A stretch of DNA of 64,000 nt from Devosia ginsengisoli (GCF_024707105.1 NZ_JANQAJ010000009.1:636501-700500); one strand, 5' to 3'; numbered from the stretch's first letter, positions 35,743 through 44,920 are shown. The notes: generated by a model from the letters alone, not told the origin. Program-made: numbers and translations.

Positions 35743-36771
35743 TCAGCTAAGGCTTGCCTTGACCTTCTCGGCCACCTCGGGAGAAACCCAGCTGGTCCAC
35801 AGGTCTTCCTTGGTCTTGAGGAAGTTCACCGCAGTATCGGCAGCGTCGGCCTGGTTCTCGTCGCCATAGACCAGCAATTCGCTGATCTCGGCATTGGTGA
35901 GACCCACCTTGGAGAAATACTCGGCCACTTCAGGAGCCTCTTCCTGAACCCAGGCGGCCGCACCCACGATTGCCGGCGAGGATGGGTAAGCGGTCACACC
36001 GGCCGGCTCGTCGCAATCCGGGTCGGTATTGCAGACATAGACTTCCGGCTTGGTCTCGCCCAGGTCGAGCTGCACCGCGTCATACTTGCCAAGGATGGCC
36101 GTGGGACCCCAATAGTAGAACAGGATCGGCTCTTCGCGGGTAAAGGCGCGCGCAATCGACGCATCGAGCGCACCACCCGAACCGGGGGAGAACAGGTTCC
36201 AGGTCTCTTCCATGTCGAAGGCTTCGAACAGCGCCGAGGTGGAAAGCTCGCAGGCCCAGCCTGGCGGGCAGGAATAAAGGCGCCCCTGGTCGGGCTCTTC
36301 GGGATCGGCAAACAGGTCGGGCCGGGCGATCACCGCCTCGGCAGAGGTCAGCTCCGGATGCTCTTCCTGGAGATAGCGGGGAATGAACCAGCCCTCGACG
36401 GTACCGTCGGTAATGGCGTCGGAAAGGTTCACCACGTCACCGGCCGCAATGCCTTCGGCCCAGGGCTCTTCGATGGCGCTGGTCCACAGCTCCGGGGCAA
36501 CCGCAGGGGTGCCGCGCGTCAGCATGGAGGATGAGGTGGGAACGGTATCGCCAGTGACGATCTCGACATCGCAGCCAAAGCCGGCTTCGAGAATGGTGGC
36601 GTGAATATGGGCCAGAGCAGCCGCTGACGGCCACGTCATTTCGGCAATATCAATGGTTCGATCTGTGCCGCAAGCGGCGGCGTCGGCTTCCTGGGCAGTG
36701 GCGGGAAGGCTCATCGCGGACAATAGCGCAACGGCCATCGCGGCGGCAATGCCACCGGACTTCAATATCAT
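35743..36771 (-). CDS. proX: Glycine betaine-type ABC transporter substrate-binding protein
   Basis: A 342-residue periplasmic binding protein of the OpuAC family. A signal peptide with the cleavage site ATA|QE near residue 27 is followed by the mature domain. EMTWPSAAALAHIHATILE and EPILFYYWGPTAI are family segments, with aromatic residues (Trp, Tyr) expected to form the betaine cage. The start at 36771 has GGAGAC upstream. It is the first gene of the proX-proW-proV operon, with a clear promoter at 36806-36833. Confidence 0.92.
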   Translation of the reverse strand: MILKSGGIAAAMAVALLSAMSLPATAQEADAAACGTDRTIDIAEMTWPSAAALAHIHATILEAGFGCDVEIVTGDTVPTSSSMLTRGTPAVAPELWTSAIEEPWAEGIAAGDVVNLSDAITDGTVEGWFIPRYLQEEHPELTSAEAVIARPDLFADPEEPDQGRLYSCPPGWACELSTSALFEAFDMEETWNLFSPGSGGALDASIARAFTREEPILFYYWGPTAILGKYDAVQLDLGETKPEVYVCNTDPDCDEPAGVTAYPSSPAIVGAAAWVQEEAPEVAEYFSKVGLTNAEISELLVYGDENQADAADTAVNFLKTKEDLWTSWVSPEVAEKVKASLS

Positions 36772-36796
36772 CAGGTCGTCTCCTGGATTTATGTGA

Positions 36797-36833
36797 TGCG
36801 GCAACCCTATATGCCGCAATACATCCATGTCAA
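36797..36833 (-). promoter_or_regulatory. Promoter with overlapping operator for proX-proW-proV
   Basis: On the minus strand TTGACA (36828-36833) and TATAGG (36806-36811) are 16 bases apart. An inverted repeat TGCGGCA-N8-TGCCGCA (36797-36803 and 36812-36818) straddles the -10 box, a placement typical of a repressor site. The regulator is not in the window. The rest of the 260-bp gap up to 37031 is AT-rich and contains no gene. Confidence 0.65.
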
Positions 36834-37031
36834 ATCGACGTATACTTGATGACTAACTGTAATTGGCTGCAGTCTTGATTTGAGAGATCAACTAATCATG
36901 ACTTCAAAACAACTGTCACATTGGCAAAACTTGCTCACGCAAGAGCTGAATGATGCGGGATTAAATTGACACGAAAACAAAAAAATTGGTCGGTCAACTT
37001 TTGGCCGTCAAATCGCCCGGTTTTCAACGCC

Positions 37032-38072
37032 TTATGGCACCGTCGTACCGACCCAGCCCCGCCAGATATCTTCTCGCTCCGCCACGAAGCGGTCGGCGAC
37101 GCCTTCGACCGTGGCGCCGGGCTCGTTGAGCTGCGCCAACAACCCGTTCATATCGGCAAGCGGCATGCTGCTGCGCTGGAAATAGGCCGCGATGGCGGGG
37201 ATGTCGGTAAAAACCCATTCGGCCAGCGCCACCACCACCGTTTCGCCAGGAAAAGCGCTGGCCGACGGCGACGGGCAGGCCAGCCGGGCCAGGCACTTGG
37301 CAGCTTCCTCGTCATAGTTGCCCATATCGAGCGAGACGAAATTGAATTGCGACAGCACCGCATTGGGCTGCCAGTAATAGAACAGGATGGGTTCCTTCCG
37401 GCTCACCGCCTCGGCGATCAGCGTATCCATTTCGAACCGGTTGCCGGGCTCGATCAGGTCCACCATGCCGGCCAATCCCAGAGCGGCGATCAGATTGCGG
37501 TTGATCAGGGCGCAGGCCCAGTCGGCGGGACAGGAGATGAACCGCACCTTCACCCCGCCATTGAGCAGCGGCAGCGCCGCGGCGAGCCCATCGATACCGA
37601 CCAGTTCAGGGTGCACCGCCGCCAGATAGTCGGGCATGAACCAGCCTTCGAACGCGGTTTCGACATAGGTGGGCGCGGCCGGACGCAGCATCTGCGCGTC
37701 GATGCCGGAATTCCACACATCGGCAATGCGCGTGACCCACATTTCGGGCGCCACGGCCGGCTGGCCGGTGGACCCCATGGAGGAACCCGTGGCGGCCAGA
37801 TCGCCCGGGGTGACCCGCGTATCGCAGCCATAGGCGCGCGCCAGTATTCGGGCATGGATTTCAGCGAGCAATTCGGCCGAAGGCCAGCTCATGCGGGCAA
37901 TACTGATCGGCTGGGTGCCGCAGGGCGGTGGTGGCGTGGCTTCGCCGGCAGGAGCCTGCTGCGCCGGCACGGCATCCTGGGCCTGATCGAGCACGGTGAT
38001 CTGTGCTGCCGCCGGCCCCGCGGCCACCAGGACCGCCAGCAGGAGCATCGCCCGCAATAGCCTCGCCGTCAT
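37032..38072 (-). CDS. Second glycine betaine-type substrate-binding protein
   Basis: A 346-residue OpuAC-family protein with a signal peptide (cleavage AAA|Q near residue 23) and a Pro/Gln-rich linker before the domain. It shares blocks with the 35743-36771 protein: ISIARMSWPSAELLAEIHARIL and EPILFYYWQPNAVL, with Cys pairs in both. It is clearly an anciently duplicated paralog. It is separated from proX by 260 bp containing proX's own promoter, so it may be expressed differently and feed the same permease. Confidence 0.9.
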   Translation of the reverse strand: MTARLLRAMLLLAVLVAAGPAAAQITVLDQAQDAVPAQQAPAGEATPPPPCGTQPISIARMSWPSAELLAEIHARILARAYGCDTRVTPGDLAATGSSMGSTGQPAVAPEMWVTRIADVWNSGIDAQMLRPAAPTYVETAFEGWFMPDYLAAVHPELVGIDGLAAALPLLNGGVKVRFISCPADWACALINRNLIAALGLAGMVDLIEPGNRFEMDTLIAEAVSRKEPILFYYWQPNAVLSQFNFVSLDMGNYDEEAAKCLARLACPSPSASAFPGETVVVALAEWVFTDIPAIAAYFQRSSMPLADMNGLLAQLNEPGATVEGVADRFVAEREDIWRGWVGTTVP

Positions 38073-38123
38073 TGCAGCCTCTCCCGCATCAGTCTCACTC
38101 TATGCAAAAACCACCCCCGTTAA

Positions 38124-38195
38124 GCAACAGTTGCGGCAAGCTGAAATGCCAATCAATACCCGGTGACTCCTGCTCATCAAATGTGCAACAGTTGC
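38124..38195. promoter_or_regulatory. Two identical palindromes upstream of livJ
   Basis: GCAACAGTTGC occurs twice, at 38124-38134 and 38185-38195, 61 bp apart centre to centre (about six helical turns). Both lie in the 228-bp gap between the divergent binding-protein genes at 37032-38072 and 38301-39509. Paired identical palindromes suggest a dimeric regulator binding cooperatively; the regulator is unknown. Confidence 0.55.
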
Positions 38196-38300
38196 TTCCA
38201 GCGGGGCGTGGGTTGCGCCCCCTTTATCGCGTTGTTTCCGCTTGGAAAGACGGGCTCGGGCAAGAGCCGCCCCGCGGAACAACCCAGCAGAGGGACGTAC

Positions 38301-39509
38301 ATGCACAATCTCAAGAATACTCTGGCCCTGGCCGTTGCCGCCTCGGCACTCGCCATTGCCGCGCCTGCCATGGCGCAGGAAGTCAAGATCGGTTTCCTGG
38401 CCGACGTGACCGGCCCCATCGCCGGCTTTGCGCCAGGCATGGTCGATGCCGGCAACCTGGCCATCACCAATGTCAACGATCAGGGTGGCCTGTTCGACGG
38501 TCAGAACCTGGTTTCCGTGCTGGCCGACAGCGCCTGCGACGGCGGTGCCGCCGGTCCGGCCGCCGACCGTCTGGTCAATAGCGAGCAGGTCGTGGCCATC
38601 TTCGGTGGTTACTGCTCCGGCGCGACCATTGCCGGCGCCAATGGCTCGGCCATTCCGGGCAATGTCGTGATGATCTCCCCGGCCTCGACCGCTCCGGCCG
38701 TTGCCGAACTGGCCGACAACGACCTGGTGTTCCGCGACGTGGTTCCCGACTCCATCCAGGGCGTCAAGGCCGCTGAACTGCTGCTGGCCCAGGGCATCAC
38801 CGAAGTCGGCGTGACCTACGTCAACAACGACTATGGCTCGGGCCTGGCCGGCGCCTTCTCCGATGCCTTCACCGCTGGTGGCGGCACGGTTCTGGCCAAT
38901 GTCGCCCATGAAGACGGCAAGGCCGACTACCGCCCCGAAATCGGCCAGGTCGAAGCGGCCGGCGCCAGCACGCTGGTGATCTATGGCTATGAAAACGCCG
39001 GTGGCGGCGCCATCCTGAACCAGGCCATCGAAGCCGGCTCGTTCACCCAGTTCGTCGGTGGCGACGGCATGGCCGGCGACGCGCTGCTGGAAGGCCGCGA
39101 TGCTGCCTCGCTCGAAGGCATGATCCTGACCCAGGCCGCTGCGGCCGCCGGCCCGTCCTTCGACGCGCTGAACGCCCTCACTAGCGCCGTTGGCCAGGAC
39201 GTCAACGGCACCTATGTGACCAACTCCTACGACGCCGTGTTCCTGCTGGCCCTGGCCATCGAGAAGAGTGGCTCGGCCGATCGCGAAGGCGTCTCGGCCG
39301 CCCTGCGTGAAGTCGCCAACGCCCCCGGCGAAACCATCCTGCCGGGTGAGTGGAGCAAGGCCAAGGAGCTGATCGCTGCCGGCACCGACATCAACTACGA
39401 AGGCGCTTCGGGCACCATCGAGTTCGACGACGTCGGTGACGTCGCCGGCGCCATCAACTACTTCGTCATCGAAGGCGGCGCCACGGTCAACAAGGGCCTG
39501 ATCCAGTAA
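38301..39509 (+). CDS. livJ: Branched-chain amino-acid ABC transporter substrate-binding protein
   Basis: A 402-residue periplasmic binding protein of the Leu/Ile/Val family. The signal peptide is cleaved near residue 26 (AMA|QE), then VKIGFLADVTGPIAG starts the first lobe. GGYCSGATIA and VNNDYGSGLAGAF are ligand-binding lobe motifs. The ligand may be an amino acid or amide and is not fixed by sequence. It is transcribed toward the liv permease/ATPase operon, which lies on the other strand 0.7 kb away, and is followed by a strong terminator. Confidence 0.92.
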   Translation: MHNLKNTLALAVAASALAIAAPAMAQEVKIGFLADVTGPIAGFAPGMVDAGNLAITNVNDQGGLFDGQNLVSVLADSACDGGAAGPAADRLVNSEQVVAIFGGYCSGATIAGANGSAIPGNVVMISPASTAPAVAELADNDLVFRDVVPDSIQGVKAAELLLAQGITEVGVTYVNNDYGSGLAGAFSDAFTAGGGTVLANVAHEDGKADYRPEIGQVEAAGASTLVIYGYENAGGGAILNQAIEAGSFTQFVGGDGMAGDALLEGRDAASLEGMILTQAAAAAGPSFDALNALTSAVGQDVNGTYVTNSYDAVFLLALAIEKSGSADREGVSAALREVANAPGETILPGEWSKAKELIAAGTDINYEGASGTIEFDDVGDVAGAINYFVIEGGATVNKGLIQ

Positions 39510-39530
39510 TCCGGATCACCGACCAATCCG

Positions 39531-39562
39531 AAGGCCCAGGAGCGATCCTGGGCCTTTTTTTG
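39531..39562 (+). terminator. Rho-independent terminator after livJ
   Basis: AAGGCCCAGGA (39531-39541) pairs with TCCTGGGCCTT (39546-39556) across a GCGA loop and is followed by a T run. It isolates livJ from the methyltransferase gene that starts at 39576. Confidence 0.92.
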
Positions 39563-39575
39563 TCAGGAGACGCCG

Positions 39576-40166
39576 ATGGCAGATGACGAGACGCTGGCTT
39601 TCTACGCCCGGAATGCCGCCGAATATGTGCGCGACGATGGCGGCCGGCCCGATGCCCGCCTGCACGCCTTTCTCGACGCGCTCCCGGCCGGTGCCCGCAT
39701 TCTCGAACTCGGCTCGGGCAGCGGGCGTGACGCCGCCACCATGCTGGAGCGTGGCTTTGACGTCCACGCCACCGACGCCTCCCCCGAACTGGCCGCGGAG
39801 GCCGAAGTTCGTCTCGGTCGTCCGGTAGCCATAATGCGGTTCGACGAACTCGATGCGCAGGCGGCCTATGACGGCGTCTGGGCCTGCGCCTGCCTGTTGC
39901 ATGCTCCGGCGGAGGAACTGACCGACGATCTGCGCCGCATCCACGCCGCCTTGCGGGTAGGCGGATTGCTCACCGCCAGCTTCAAGGCCGGCAATGGCGC
40001 GGGCCGCGACCGCTTCGGTCGCTATTACAACTATCCCGACCGCGACACGCTGCTCGGCCACTTTCACGCCGCTGCCGACTGGCGGGGCGTAGAACTCGAA
40101 AGCAATGAGGGCAGCGGCTACGACCGGCAGCCCACGCAATGGCTCTGGGTCAATGCCCGCAAATAA
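39576..40166 (+). CDS. Class I SAM-dependent methyltransferase
   Basis: A 196-residue compact methyltransferase. Motif I is ILELGSGSGRDA near residue 43-54, the acidic strand-2 end is VHATDASPEL near 63-72, and the motif III strand is LRVGGLLTASFK. WACACLLHAP is the DxxxxxxxLHH-like block. The substrate is unknown; small-molecule methylation is typical for the group. GGAGACGCCG precedes the ATG. It lies between two terminators, so it is probably monocistronic. Confidence 0.85.
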   Translation: MADDETLAFYARNAAEYVRDDGGRPDARLHAFLDALPAGARILELGSGSGRDAATMLERGFDVHATDASPELAAEAEVRLGRPVAIMRFDELDAQAAYDGVWACACLLHAPAEELTDDLRRIHAALRVGGLLTASFKAGNGAGRDRFGRYYNYPDRDTLLGHFHAAADWRGVELESNEGSGYDRQPTQWLWVNARK

Positions 40167-40167
40167 G

Positions 40168-40198
40168 ACGGCCCGCAGCCAGGCAGGCTACGGGCCGT
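40168..40198. terminator. Hairpin between methyltransferase and livM
   Basis: ACGGCCCG (40168-40175) pairs with CGGGCCGT (40191-40198), with an inner AGCC/GGCT extension. It lies between two convergent genes and probably ends both transcripts, though the T runs are short. Confidence 0.7.
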
Positions 40199-40219
40199 AA
40201 ATCATTCTGCCTGGCGGGT

Positions 40220-41542
40220 TCAGCCCTCGCGGCGGATCACTTCGGGGATCAGCCCCTTGGGCGCGAAGCGCAGGGCGATGGTGATCACCACGCCGAGCAC
40301 GAAGACGCGCATCTGCAGTGCCCGCGAGTCGATTTCGGGAATGGCGCCCCAGCCCATATTCTGCGTCAGCGTCGACAGATTGACGAAGATCAGTTGCGCC
40401 GCCGGATCGGACAGGACCCAGACCACATAGATCAGCAGCGATCCCAGCAACACGCCCCAGCTATTGCCGGCGCCGCCGACGATGACCATCACCCAGATCA
40501 TGAATGTGTGGTTGATCGGCTGGTAGCCTGATGGATCGAAAATCTGGCTGAACGAGACCAGCATGGCCCCGCCAATGCCCATCAATATCGAGCCCAGCAC
40601 GAACAGTTCGAGCTGGCGGCCGGTGACGTCCTTGCCCATCGAGCCGGCGGCAATGTGGTTGTCGCGGATGGCGCGCATCATGCGGCCCCAGGGTCCGCCA
40701 TAGGCGCGCTGGATGACGTAGAAGATGATGACCAAGAGGGCCACCGCCAGTGCGAGAAAGCCCAGGCGCGCCTGCACGAAGCTGTCGGCAATCCCCACGC
40801 CATTGGCCTGCAGCGCCTGCGGCAGCGGCGTCGGCCAGGGCATGGGCGATACCGACATGGTGCCGCGCGTCAGCCAGTCCATATTCTTGATCAGCGCGCG
40901 GATGATCTCGGAAATGCCGATCGTGGCAATGGCGAGATAGTCGGTGCGCAGGCCAAGACTGATCTTGCCGACGAAATAGGCGATGGCCGCTGCCAGCAGC
41001 CCGCCGAACAGCCAGCCCAGCACCGGATTGAGCCCCAGCCCGCCGATAAAGCCGGCGGTGGATTCGATATAGGCCGCGGCCGGATCGATCTGGCTGCGAT
41101 AGATCACATAGGCGATGAACCAGGCCAGCACGACGACAAGGCCATAACCAAAGCCGCGCAGGCCCAGCCGCCGCGTCTGGCGCGCCGCATAGACCAAAGC
41201 CGCCCCGATCAGGAAGGCCAGCAGCGCCCGCCCCAGCAGCATCGGGCCATCAGAGTTCCAGAAGCTGGCATTGACCGGATAGGAGATGAACGTCACCGCC
41301 GCGCCGCCCACCATCAGGAAGCCCATGATGGCGAAATTGAACAACCCGCCATAGCCCCACTGGATATTGAGGCCCAGCGCGATCAGGGCAAAGCCGGTGG
41401 CCTGCACCAGGATCAGCAGCATGCTGGCGCTGCCCTGCGACACGCCGGCTGCGGCCACCAGGAAAAACAGGGCGATGAACAGGGCGATGCCGCGATACAG
41501 CGGACGATCCAGCCAGCGGATTTCGGCTTCTGCCGCGCTCAT
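40220..41542 (-). CDS. livM: Branched-chain amino-acid ABC transporter permease LivM
   Basis: A 440-residue polytopic membrane protein, longer than most LivM proteins because of extra N-terminal helices (first hydrophobic segment at about 15-35). The conserved cytoplasmic loop GPWGRMMRAIRDNHIAAGSMGKDV near residue 290 and GRTDYLAIATIGISEI-type segment identify LivM. It overlaps livH by four bases and is the last gene of the livGFHM operon. Confidence 0.92.
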   Translation of the reverse strand: MSAAEAEIRWLDRPLYRGIALFIALFFLVAAAGVSQGSASMLLILVQATGFALIALGLNIQWGYGGLFNFAIMGFLMVGGAAVTFISYPVNASFWNSDGPMLLGRALLAFLIGAALVYAARQTRRLGLRGFGYGLVVVLAWFIAYVIYRSQIDPAAAYIESTAGFIGGLGLNPVLGWLFGGLLAAAIAYFVGKISLGLRTDYLAIATIGISEIIRALIKNMDWLTRGTMSVSPMPWPTPLPQALQANGVGIADSFVQARLGFLALAVALLVIIFYVIQRAYGGPWGRMMRAIRDNHIAAGSMGKDVTGRQLELFVLGSILMGIGGAMLVSFSQIFDPSGYQPINHTFMIWVMVIVGGAGNSWGVLLGSLLIYVVWVLSDPAAQLIFVNLSTLTQNMGWGAIPEIDSRALQMRVFVLGVVITIALRFAPKGLIPEVIRREG

Positions 41543-42543
41543 GTGGAAACTCCCTTGAAGATACCGGTGGGGCGCACCAGCAGGGTCACGACCAGAATGA
41601 CGAAGGCCACGGTGAGCTTATATTCGGTGGGGACCAGCGCCAGATTGGCCGGCAGCGCCATGCCCTCGGGCAGGAGGCCATTGAGCGGACGCAACACCGC
41701 CGTCCAGTTGAACACTGCCAGCGTCTCGGCAAAGGCGATGAGGAAGCCACCGACAATGGCGCCATAGGCATGGCCCAGCCCGCCCACGATAGCGGCAGCG
41801 AAGATCGGCAGCACGATATTGAAGGCGAGGTCCGGCATCAGCGCCACGTCGAGCGCCAGCATCACCCCGGCCACACAGGCGAGACTACCGGCAATCACCC
41901 AGGTCACCCGCACCACCAGCGCGGTATTGATGCCCGAGACCTGCGCCAGGTCGGCATTGTCGGCCATGGCGCGCATCGCCTTGCCCAGCCGCGAGCGCGT
42001 CAGGAACAGGTGCAGCGCGATCACCAGCAGCGCCGTGACCACGAACATCAGCACCTGCGGCTCGGTAATCGAGATGGGTCGCGTGCCGCCAAAGGCACTC
42101 ATGTCGATGCGGAAGATGTCCTTGGGCTCGGTGTCGTAGAAACTGCGCGTGCCCGAGCCGAAGATCAGCCGGATCAGGCCCTGGATCATCAGCGTCACGC
42201 CGATCGAGGCGATCAGCATCGTCACCGGCTTGGCGCCGCGCTTGCGCAAGGGCGCGTAGAAGCCCTTGTCGATGCCCAGCGCCAGGAAGGCCGCAATCAC
42301 CATGGCAACCGGCAGCACCACGAACCCCGTCGGCAGCGGCGTCACGATGCCCAAAGCGGCGCACAGGCCTGCCAGCACGAAGGCGATGAAGGCGCCCATG
42401 GTCATCATGTCGCCATGGGCGAAATGGGCGAAGCGCAGGATGCCGAAGATCAGCGTGACGCCGATGGCGCCCAGCGCATAGATCGAGCCCAGTACGGTGC
42501 CTGAAATCAGCACGCGGTTGATGAAGAAAATAAGTTCGTCCAT
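41539..42543 (-). CDS. livH: Branched-chain amino-acid ABC transporter permease LivH
   Basis: A 334-residue permease with about eight hydrophobic helices. YALGAIGVTLIFGILRFAHFAHGDM near residue 22 and the loop SRLGKAMRAMADNADLAQVSGI near 185 are LivH hallmarks. It pairs with LivM in the membrane. It lies five bases after livF and overlaps livM by ATGA. Confidence 0.94.
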   Translation of the reverse strand: MDELIFFINRVLISGTVLGSIYALGAIGVTLIFGILRFAHFAHGDMMTMGAFIAFVLAGLCAALGIVTPLPTGFVVLPVAMVIAAFLALGIDKGFYAPLRKRGAKPVTMLIASIGVTLMIQGLIRLIFGSGTRSFYDTEPKDIFRIDMSAFGGTRPISITEPQVLMFVVTALLVIALHLFLTRSRLGKAMRAMADNADLAQVSGINTALVVRVTWVIAGSLACVAGVMLALDVALMPDLAFNIVLPIFAAAIVGGLGHAYGAIVGGFLIAFAETLAVFNWTAVLRPLNGLLPEGMALPANLALVPTEYKLTVAFVILVVTLLVRPTGIFKGVST

Positions 42544-42548
42544 GACCC

Positions 42549-43253
42549 TCAGCCCCCGAGGAAACTTTTGGCGACTTCGGGATCGGCGATGAGCTCGGCG
42601 CCGGTACCGGTGAAGCGGTTCTGCCCGTTGGCGAGCACGAAACCGCGCGAAGCGAAGGCCAGCGCCTGCCGCGCATTCTGCTCGACCATGAGAATGCCGA
42701 CGCCTTCCTTGTTGACGCGCATGATGGTCTCGAAGATTTCGATGACATAACGCGGCGACAGGCCTGCCGAGGGCTCGTCCAGCATCAGCAGCGTCGGCTT
42801 GCTCATCAGGGCCCGGCCCATGGCCACCATCTGTCGCTGGCCGCCCGACAATTCACCGGCCGGCTGCCGGCGTTTTTCCGCCAGCACCGGGAACATCTGA
42901 TAGACCCAGTCCATCGTATCCTTGAAATCGTCGCGCCTTGTAAAGGCGCCCATTTCGAGATTTTCCTCGACGCTCAGCGTGGTGAAGACGTTCTTTTCCT
43001 GCGGCACGAAGCTGAGCCCTATCGGCACCAGCGCGTCAGGCAGCGAATTGGCGATATTGCGGCCACCGAATTCGATCGTGCCGCCGGTAACGCGGAGCAG
43101 GCCGAAGATCGCCTTGAGCGTCGTCGACTTGCCGGCGCCATTGGGGCCGACGATGACCCCGATATCGCTCTGCTCGATGGCCATGTTGACGCCGTTGAGG
43201 ATCGGCGCGCCGCCATAGCCGCCAACGACGTTCCTGAGTTCGATGAGAGCCAT
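42549..43253 (-). CDS. livF: Branched-chain amino-acid ABC transporter ATP-binding protein LivF
   Basis: A 234-residue ABC ATPase with Walker A GPNGAGKST at residues 36-44, signature LSGGQRQMVAMGRALM, and Walker B LLMLDEPSAGLSP. The segment GVGILMVEQNARQAL is characteristic of LivF. It starts directly after the livG stop with no gap and pairs with LivG to energise LivH/LivM. Confidence 0.95.
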   Translation of the reverse strand: MALIELRNVVGGYGGAPILNGVNMAIEQSDIGVIVGPNGAGKSTTLKAIFGLLRVTGGTIEFGGRNIANSLPDALVPIGLSFVPQEKNVFTTLSVEENLEMGAFTRRDDFKDTMDWVYQMFPVLAEKRRQPAGELSGGQRQMVAMGRALMSKPTLLMLDEPSAGLSPRYVIEIFETIMRVNKEGVGILMVEQNARQALAFASRGFVLANGQNRFTGTGAELIADPEVAKSFLGG

Positions 43254-44036
43254 CTACGCCACCTCGACGGGGGTGCCGAAATAGGCTTCGACGATTTGCG
43301 GATTGGCGCGGATTTCGGCCATCGGGCCTTCGGCGATCTTCTCGCCCTGCGCCATCACGATGACCGGGTCGCACAGCCGCGCGATCAGATCCATATCGTG
43401 TTCGATGACGAAGAACGTGTAGCCCAGTTCGTGGTTCATGCGCTCGATATTGGCCGCCAGGTCGTTGAGCAGCGTCTTGTTGACGCCGGCCGCTACCTCG
43501 TCGAGCAACACCACCTTGGCATCGACCATCATGGTGCGGCCCAGTTCGAGCAGTTTCTTCTGCCCGCCGCTGAGGTTTCCCGCCAGCTCGTTGCGCACAT
43601 GGCCGAGCTTGAGGAAGTCAATGACATCGAGCGCCTTCTTGCGCACCTCGGTCTCGCGCGACTTGCTGAGGCCGGGGCGGAACCAGACATTGCCGAGATA
43701 TTCGCCCGGCTGGTCGCCCGGCACCACCATCAGGTTTTCCAGCGCCGTCATGTTGGAGAATTCATGCGCGATCTGGAACGTACGTAGCATGCCGGCCCGG
43801 AACAGCTCATGCGGCTTGAAGCCGGTGACATCGACCCCGTCGAAGATCACCGAGCCCCCATCGGGCACGATATTGCCGGCCACCATGTTGAACAAAGTGG
43901 ATTTGCCCGCCCCATTCGGTCCGATCAGCCCGGTTATCGAGCCGCGTCTTACCGAGAGCGAGCAGTTGTTGACGGCGGTGAGACCGCCAAAGCGTTTGCT
44001 GACGTTGCGAACGTCGATAACCAAGTCAGAGGACAC
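43254..44036 (-). CDS. livG: Branched-chain amino-acid ABC transporter ATP-binding protein LivG
   Basis: A 260-residue ABC ATPase with Walker A GPNGAGKST at 39-47, the LivG-type FNMVAGNIVPDGG segment after it, signature LSGGQKKLLELGRTM, and VVLLDEVAAGVN as Walker B. FVIEHDMDLIARLCD near residue 212 is the LivG switch region. It is the first gene of the livGFHM operon; a 104-bp gap to mgsA may hold the promoter. Confidence 0.95.
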   Translation of the reverse strand: MSSDLVIDVRNVSKRFGGLTAVNNCSLSVRRGSITGLIGPNGAGKSTLFNMVAGNIVPDGGSVIFDGVDVTGFKPHELFRAGMLRTFQIAHEFSNMTALENLMVVPGDQPGEYLGNVWFRPGLSKSRETEVRKKALDVIDFLKLGHVRNELAGNLSGGQKKLLELGRTMMVDAKVVLLDEVAAGVNKTLLNDLAANIERMNHELGYTFFVIEHDMDLIARLCDPVIVMAQGEKIAEGPMAEIRANPQIVEAYFGTPVEVA

Positions 44037-44140
44037 CCAGACCCGTCCCGATTCCTGAAGCCGAAGGCACCCGGTTCAATCCGGGCGATTTTGCGGCATC
44101 TGCTCATAAGGCGGGCGAAGGGTCAACCTTGACCGATCAG

Positions 44141-44503
44141 TCAAAGATACGCGAGCACTGCGTCGGCTGTGGATTTGTTGTTGGCGCAGGGCACATCATA
44201 GAGCGTGGCCAGCCGCGTCAGCGCCTTCACGTCTACGTCATGCGGCTGCGCCGAGAGGGGATCAATGAAGAAGATCAGCACGTCCAGCCTGCCCTCCGCG
44301 ATCATGGCGCCAAGCTGCTGGTCGCCCCCCAGCGGGCCGCTCTTGAGCAGCGTCACCTCCATGCCGGTCGCCGCCATCACCCGGCTGCCGGTCGTGCCCG
44401 TGCCCCACAATTCATGCTGGCTGAGCTTGAGCTTGTGATGCTCCGCCCAGACACAGAGGTCATCTTTCTTGTCGTCGTGTGCCACCAGACCGATCCGCGC
44501 CAT
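44141..44503 (-). CDS. mgsA: Methylglyoxal synthase
   Basis: A 120-residue enzyme converting dihydroxyacetone phosphate to methylglyoxal and phosphate. The start MARIGLVAHDDKKDDL, the phosphate loop GTGTTG near 40 and GPLGGDQQLGAMIAEG near 62 with the catalytic Asp are all present. The ATG at 44503 has GGAGG upstream. It bypasses lower glycolysis under phosphate limitation; its toxic product is removed by the glyoxalase route (gloB is 26 kb away). Confidence 0.94.
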   Translation of the reverse strand: MARIGLVAHDDKKDDLCVWAEHHKLKLSQHELWGTGTTGSRVMAATGMEVTLLKSGPLGGDQQLGAMIAEGRLDVLIFFIDPLSAQPHDVDVKALTRLATLYDVPCANNKSTADAVLAYL

Positions 44504-44539
44504 ACTGCCCTCCAGATGCAGGCAACTTACAAGCACGCT

Positions 44540-44920
44540 TCACGCAAACAGGGCAATGGCCTCGCTGAGCAGGATGCCGATGCGATCTACCGGAATGTCG
44601 TCGCCGGGCACGAGGCGGAGATAGCGGCCTTTCTTGAGCCCGTCCCCGGCCAGCAGCCCGTCGCCATGCGCCAGCAGCCGTCCATGCTCGAAATAGAGCG
44701 ACACCCTGTCGGCATGCCCAAAGACCGAACAGACATGGCCGGCCCCGGCATGGCGGAAATTGACCGATTTCCAGCCGCTCATCACCTTGCCCGAAAGACC
44801 CGGATGCGCCGCGACCAGCGCCACCAGCCGCGCCGTGAGTTCGGCCACTGGCGCCGGCAAGGGCGCGATCAGCGCGGCAAAGTCACTGGAATAGACCGGA
44901 TCGACGGCGGAGGTGAGCAT
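44540..44920 (-). CDS. DUF1801 domain-containing protein
   Basis: A 126-residue protein with the DUF1801/YdhG-like fold. MSGWKSVNFRHAGAGHVCSVFGHADRVSLYFEHG forms the central sheet, and the tail VDRIGILLSEAIALFA is a helix. Function is not established. The start ATG at 44920 is preferred; a GTG ten codons upstream is possible. It precedes mgsA by 36 bp on the same strand, so they may be co-transcribed. Confidence 0.78.
   Translation of the reverse strand: MLTSAVDPVYSSDFAALIAPLPAPVAELTARLVALVAAHPGLSGKVMSGWKSVNFRHAGAGHVCSVFGHADRVSLYFEHGRLLAHGDGLLAGDGLKKGRYLRLVPGDDIPVDRIGILLSEAIALFA

Noticed and set aside
36875..36891. TTGAT-N7-ATCAA inverted repeat near proX
   Set aside because: The spacer is seven bases rather than the four needed for Fnr/FixK, so I do not call it an anaerobox.
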